Assembly: GCA_003254885.1 (NCBI GenBank)
Contig: QANT01008174.1
Span: 43,842 to 107,841 of the forward strand
DNA length: 64,000 nucleotides
Source: Purshia tridentata
Taxonomy: Eukaryota > Streptophyta > Magnoliopsida > Rosales > Rosaceae
Direction: 5' to 3'
Below the pieces are notes generated by a model. It did not search any database and was not told where the DNA came from. It saw only the letters and a program-made list of their open reading frames with translations. Position 1 is the stretch's first letter. Every line of letters starts with the position of its first letter. Both the position numbers and the translations under genes were made by a program. Below are positions 58,764 to 64,000 of the stretch, in pieces.

Positions 58764-60240
58764 AGGGTCTTTCTCTGCAAAGGATGCTTGCAAAATAAGA
58801 AAGTGCTAACAAACATTACAGCCGTCAGATCATTTTAAAATCCAACGGCTGCAGATCTGGTCTTTTAATTTGAAAGACCCAAAAACTTGCAAAGAGGCCA
58901 TACTCTACCTCCCAAGACCCAAAAACGACTCTCACTTTTTGCGCCTCTCTCTCTCTCTCTCTCTTTCTCTCTCAATCTTAAACTTTCAGGGAGGCCATAG
59001 GTGAGCACTCTCTCGATAGGGTGGCCATACGCTGCGAGCAAATTAGATTTGAGATTATATGCTAGGAAACGGGATTGGGTCTATAGTACTAATTAATTTT
59101 GATTTAGGATTTCTTATTCCCATCAAAGTTAAGATTTAAGGGTTCTTCTTCATGGGTTTTAAAAATTTCACCTATTCAGTATTTTTAATTTTTTATCAGT
59201 TCAATTTTTGGGTTTTTAATCTATCCCCATTGCTGGTTTTTGTTCATGGGATATTAATAAAATACGAAGTAAGGATTTTGTTCATAAGGTTAGAAGTGTT
59301 GAGTCTTTTTGTTTTGTGTTATTATTGTGATTTTTTTTTTTTTAAGTTTTTTGCTCAAATGTGTAGGTCTTTACTTTTGGTTGTGATTTTCCATCAAGTC
59401 ACAGGCTTTTCAATTTTCTCCAATGGATTTTTCAATATGGGCGGAAGTGTTTGTTTTTAGTTTTTTGTGTTTTGGCGATTTATTATTTAGTAGTAGCTAT
59501 CTTCAAATCCCAGCTCTATTTTTCTTTTTTTCTCCATGTATAATTTTGAAAGTATTGAACCTCCATTCAAGCTTGGTAATTTACTGTCTAAAAATTGAAG
59601 TACTTACTTGAACTACTCTCATACAGTATGGGAAACAATACTTTGTTAAGGATTTTCTGAACTTTCTTGCAAACATTATAGTGAGAATGCTTATTTTCTG
59701 ATAAAATAATGCTTCGTTTGAAGCCAAAAGGCAAGCAAAGAAAACAATAAGGGGGAACATGTCCAACCCTAAAAACAAGCCACAATAAGCTAGAAAAACA
59801 GAGAAGCCAACAAAGAAAAACTGAATAAGAAAATAAGCTAATGGGACTAAATTGTAGAAAGTTACAAACATGACAGAAACTTAAAAAAAGACAACTAATT
59901 TGCACTTTCAAAAGGATGCAGAGAGGGAATATGTTCCAAAAATATCTGCCAATTTGACCATTTATACTCCTTGGACAACATTTATTAGTCTGTACTGCAT
60001 CTACCAAAGTTAAAAAAGAAGAATTATCTATCTTCTCATCCACATTTGTGTTCCAAAATTACATGTGATACAAAAAGAGAGAGAATCATCAGCAAGGGTC
60101 AAAAAATAATTTTCCTATCTCCTGATCCACATTTGTGTTCCAAAAATTACATGTACAAAATATAGAGTCAACAACCAACAAGGGATAAAAAATAAGAATT
60201 TTCCCATCTGCTCATCCCATCCACTTGTGTTGTTAATATA
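58764..60240. other. Unassigned region with (CT)n and short tandem copies
   Basis: Begins 'gggtctttctctgc', with the near-complement 'tttgaaagaccc' at 58870-58881. A (CT)n run lies at 58946-58975 and looks like a gene leader, but no coding exon could be linked to it. Three diverged copies of a ~100-bp unit containing 'catccacatttgtgttccaaaa' lie at about 60030-60240. It may belong to the MULE-related element to the right. Confidence 0.35.
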
Positions 60241-60249
60241 AACAAAATC

Positions 60250-62770
60250 CAACTGAGTCTTGTATTTGGAGATGTTGAAGTCATTCTCCTGCCAATTAAA
60301 ATTAAAAATTAAAAATTAAAAAAACATATATACTGAAATTAACATTGGGCATAAATTAAAGCCTTGAATCTATAATTAGCTGAACAAATGTTGCACTAAC
60401 CAGTTCAGCAAAGAGAGATACAAAAAGCAGATGAGAACAAAGCGAAAATTATGAAATCTAATATCATTCTTTGTCCATTATATATGAGCTTCTTTTATCA
60501 ATTGTAAGACTAAATAAGTTCACCCAAAATGACTCTTACCAGTAGATGTACTACCATCCTCATCCACATTAGAGCTACTTGTATTTGCATCTTTGTCACA
60601 AATAGAAGATCTACATGCATCAGGATAATATCATAATTAATAATGAATACTTTAAGAACAACTATAATATAAATAAGTGAAAAAAGAATTTCAAACTCTT
60701 ACCGATTCACAAGCATCGGACAATTTCGTTTATCATGTGATTGTCCAACTTTTCTACATCCATGACAACGCCTTGCTTTATCCTTCCCTTTTGCATTCTC
60801 TTTAGCTTTCTTGAGCCTTTTTCCACATCTTTTGATTTGGCTCATTATAAATATGTTGAAAAGTAGTACTTTGCACCTCCGAGAAAATGCCAACACTTCT
60901 ACTATTATCAACACTCATTGTTTTAATCTTATCAAGCAAACTATCAAGGGCATCAACAAACATTTTACTTGCTTCATCACTTGCAAGGACTTTGTCAATA
61001 ACAATTGAAGCATGTTGAAATAATTTGCTCCGCCTCACAACGAATGCATTAGCACGAGTTATCTCCAACCCACTTAAATCTGTGACTACGTTTGATTTGG
61101 CAGCTGCACTCCACCTCTTCAGAATATACTGCTGTGGCAAGTGATCTAAATCTTGCACTTTGTGCAAATATCCTAAAATATGCCTGCAAGGAATTCCATC
61201 ACTCTCAAATTTTTTGCAACTACATAAAGCAAAATTCAAGGCTTTCTCATGTACAATTTCTCTGCTCTTATACATTTCACTGTCTCTTTTATGAACCAAA
61301 TACACACTTTGTTTGTCATGATTTCTTGCAAGTTGAAATTTATAATTAAAGAAGCAATTCCACAATTCATCTTGAAATGTATAGAAATTTGTACGTGTAT
61401 AAATCTTAGCCAATTCAGATTCCATAATTTGGGCTTTTCATTCACATTAACATGATCAGCGATTAACTCTCGATGACGTTGATGTACAAGTGCTCTATTG
61501 AATTGAATCATAAAATCAACTAAAGAATTTTTTTTTAGCCACAAACCTCTTGAAGAATGCATGGGAACTTTCTGCCCGTTGGCTACTTGACATTCCAGCT
61601 GAAAAAATATGATTGCAATACGCAAGCACCCACGATTATCGAATGTCATATACTGATCGTAGCCATATGTTTTCATTTAACCCACTATTTCAACAATTTG
61701 CAGCCAATTTCTATCAAAATCTTCCCTTGTCTTTGAATTCCATATGCAGCTTTCAAATTCTGTAAAGTGATCTCTATATTTTACTCCATTTAACTTGTCC
61801 GAAAACTTATTCACTATATTCCAGCTACAATACCTATGGAATGTATTTGAAAATATTTGAGAAATTGCTTTCGTCATGGCTGGGTCTTGATCTGTAATTA
61901 TCACTTTCGGGGGATCACCTGGCATTTCTTCCAAAAATGTATTAAATAGCCAAAAAAATGAATATGTGGTCTCATCCCCTAAGAATGCACAAGCAAACAT
62001 AGTGGTCTGACCATGGTTATTAACCCCCACTAGTGGTGCAAGGATCATGCCATATTTATTGGTGTTGCATGTCGTATCAAAGATAACTACATCACCAAAA
62101 ACACTTGTAAGCATGTCTAGAGGTAGCATCTACCCAAAAACAATGAGTAATTCTTTTTTCACTACGTTTCTCAATTTTGAAAGTAAAATATGGATTCTTC
62201 TCTTTTTACAATAAGAAATGTGCATATAGCATATCCCCATCATGTCCCTTCAACTCATTTTGCCGATCTCTTTCATAGTTGTAAAGATCTTTTTCTGTAC
62301 ACCCAATATTCTCTATTCCTCCTGACTGAACTTCAAGCAAGCTAATTTGTTGATGAGTTGGAATATTTATTGTTCCAAGTTGTTGTATCATCAACTTATG
62401 ACCACTTGAAACCTTACGATGAGATCTTAATAAATGCCTTTTTTCTGGGGATGTCATGTCATGGTTCTGATCCTCAATAAATTGAGTAACTAGGTACGTG
62501 CCACTCTTTGACTTCACAACTGCAACCTTTGCTTTACACCCTTCTTTTACTATTCCCCGCCGCCTTTTATTTTGATTCTCATTTTTTTTCGAATAGTTCC
62601 CTTCTTTGAAACAACAATACTCCTTTCTCAAAATGTCACTGCCATCTTTACTTGTTCTACTAGAATGACTTCTTACACTGAACCCAGCTTCTTTAGCATA
62701 TGAATTATAAAAATCTTTCACTTCAACTAGTGTTTTGAACTCTTGACCTTTAAAAGGCTTTAGCCCATCT
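60250..62770 (-). pseudogene. FAR1-related (FRS/FHY3-like, MULE-derived) pseudogene
   Basis: Minus strand, all domains in order. A FAR1 DNA-binding domain (about 62750-62380: EVKDFYNSYAKEAGFSVR, EGCKAKV, FIEDQNHDM). A MULE transposase domain (FGDVVIFDTT, ITDQDPAM, HRYCSWNI). The SAGMSSSQRAESSH block near 61600. A SWIM zinc finger (C-x-C-x-n-C-x-H in CSCKKFESDGIPCRH, about 61215-61170). A CHGC..HDKRNCP zinc knuckle (about 60770-60715) with GTAAGA donors after it at about 60702 and 60537. Lesions: TAA after HFLL near 62204; frameshifts near 62115, 61683, 61525 (poly-A run) and 61430; TAA within DIR*SWV near 61640. Intact relatives are transcription factors. The 5' end is cut by an LTR at 62771. 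Confidence 0.85.
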
Positions 62771-64000
62771 GTGACAGGACCCTCCCCGAATTTTACCCTG
62801 GAACTCGGAGTGATCCTGCGGGAATCCAATATCAAGGAAAATTCTACCGAAATTTCGGCAGAACCTCCCCTGAAATTGGACTAATCCTTTTCTCCACGAG
62901 ACCTGCAAATACACTTCTAAGCATTCACAGCTCCTCTACCACAACCAAAAGGGGTCTCTGACCCAACAAATTCAATCCAACTGATTAAGTATTCAAGAGT
63001 TATTAAGGTTGGCTACAAAATTTCGCTAAGAAAAATAAGGTTTACAAAAATAACTAAGTGCCTACAAAAAACCACTAAGCTCGCTAGATTTCCTCGATAT
63101 CTTTGGCCCGACCGCTTCACCGCTACAACCTGGGGGAAAATTAAAACGACAAAGGAGAAAACTAATAAGATAACCCAGTGAGTGGACATAAACCAAAATA
63201 AACATTTTACTTTCAAATTCCTTAAAATTTCGCAAACTTTCCTTGAAAACCCCCAGTTTAAAATAACTTTCATAAAATCCACTGAAAACTCTGTCTTAAA
63301 AGTCCGTATCGGAAATCCGTTTTGAAAACTCTGATAAATTGATAAAATTGGTCAAGCTCTCAAAATATTACATAAGAATTGAAATTTGTATCAAGCAAGA
63401 ATTATTTTGTAAACTGTTTCAATAAAGAAACCTTTCACCCAACAGTTACCCACCGAACCTGCCGTACATGCGCAGGGCAACAAAGTCCACTCACAGAGAT
63501 AGCCTAGCCTTGGTCTCCGAATAGATCGTCCTTGGACTCGGGAGTGTCGCCTAAAATCAAGGAAATTGATGCCGGAATTTGGCCGAAATTTGAGGAGAGG
63601 ACCAGCGACTTTGGGGAGTTTTCCGGGCTGATTTCCTGCTGGAGCGTGGCTGGCCGGCGTGGGGAAGCTCAGGGAGGGACGGTTGGCAGTTGGAGAGGTG
63701 GTTCTCGGCCGGCTCGTCGCCTACAGTCGCCGAAGATGACTGGAGCTGGAAGTTCCAGTCGCGCGCAGGTGAGAGAGATCGGGAAAGAGAGAGGAAGGGG
63801 TTGGGGGCATCGGGAGGTCACTGGCCGGCGACTGGCGACGTCGCCGGTGGGTCTGGGCGGCCAGTTGTGGAGGTGGCGCAGGGGAGAGGAGAAGAGGAGG
63901 ACGGGCTGGGGGGTGGTTCGCTGTGGCTTCTGCGCGTGGAGAAGGGAGAAAAATAGGGAGAGAGGGGAATATTCCAGAATTTTCTGGAATATTTGATGCA
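62771..64000. mobile_element. Partial LTR related to the 20.8-27.5 kb family
   Basis: Begins 'tgtgacaggaccctcccc' and runs to the end of the window. The middle part matches the LTRs at 20767-23679 and 24763-27470 in order and wording ('ttcataaaatccactgaaaactct', 'gaaaactctgata', 'tctcaaaatatta', 'aagaa(t/c)tgaaa'), though diverged. The right part is GC-rich (63580-63960) as in those LTRs. Only a trace of the hairpin units ('cctgccgtacatgcgcaggg') remains. Incidental open frames in the GC-rich part have no domain. The insertion truncates the FAR1-related pseudogene. Confidence 0.65.

Overview
This window is plant nuclear DNA, most likely from a eudicot. The evidence is intron-containing genes with GT..AG splice sites, a plant-specific myosin-binding protein, a JAM-type bHLH factor, CYP94 cytochromes P450 and CTNIP-type secreted peptides, all set in AT-rich intergenic DNA with plant LTR elements and MITEs. 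A woody or rosaceous species is possible, but nothing visible proves it.

Positions 1-28.5 kb are a repeat domain without ordinary genes. The base layer is a tandem satellite with monomers of about 147 bp. Left of about 4.58 kb it runs in one orientation, and from 10.96 to 20.77 kb in the other. The right-hand array has a clear higher-order structure: eight distinct monomer types repeat as a block of about 1.18 kb. Several elements interrupt the satellite: an Athila-like solo LTR (801-2539), an Athila-like deletion derivative that keeps gag and protease but not the polymerase (4.58-10.96 kb), and a 5'-truncated LINE (14.44-16.93 kb). From 20.77 to 27.47 kb lie a non-autonomous LTR element with LTRs of nearly 3 kb and a related solo LTR with a 5-bp target duplication (TAGGT). 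Their LTRs carry triplicated hairpin units.

Positions 28.5-56.9 kb are the genic part. On the minus strand there are two short CTNIP/SCREW-like phytocytokine precursors (30551-30775 and 35567-35824) on either side of a JAM-type bHLH transcription factor (32451-33953). Next come an intact plus-strand CYP94 P450 (38253-39782) and a tail-to-tail CYP94 pseudogene with three nonsense codons and two frameshifts. These are followed by a two-exon myosin-binding (GTD-binding) protein on the minus strand (44491-47196), then an eight-exon mitochondrial INDH/NUBPL-type Fe-S P-loop ATPase (49101-52184) and a five-exon pfkB-family sugar kinase (52951-56246), both on the plus strand. MITEs lie between the genes.

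Positions 57-64 kb are again mobile DNA: AT-rich repeats, a heavily damaged FAR1/FHY3-type (MULE-derived) gene, and the start of an LTR related to those at 20-27 kb that runs off the window.

Possible functional link (inference only): the bHLH clade, CYP94 enzymes and CTNIP peptides all belong to stress or jasmonate-related signalling. Plant neighbours are usually not co-functional, so this may be chance.
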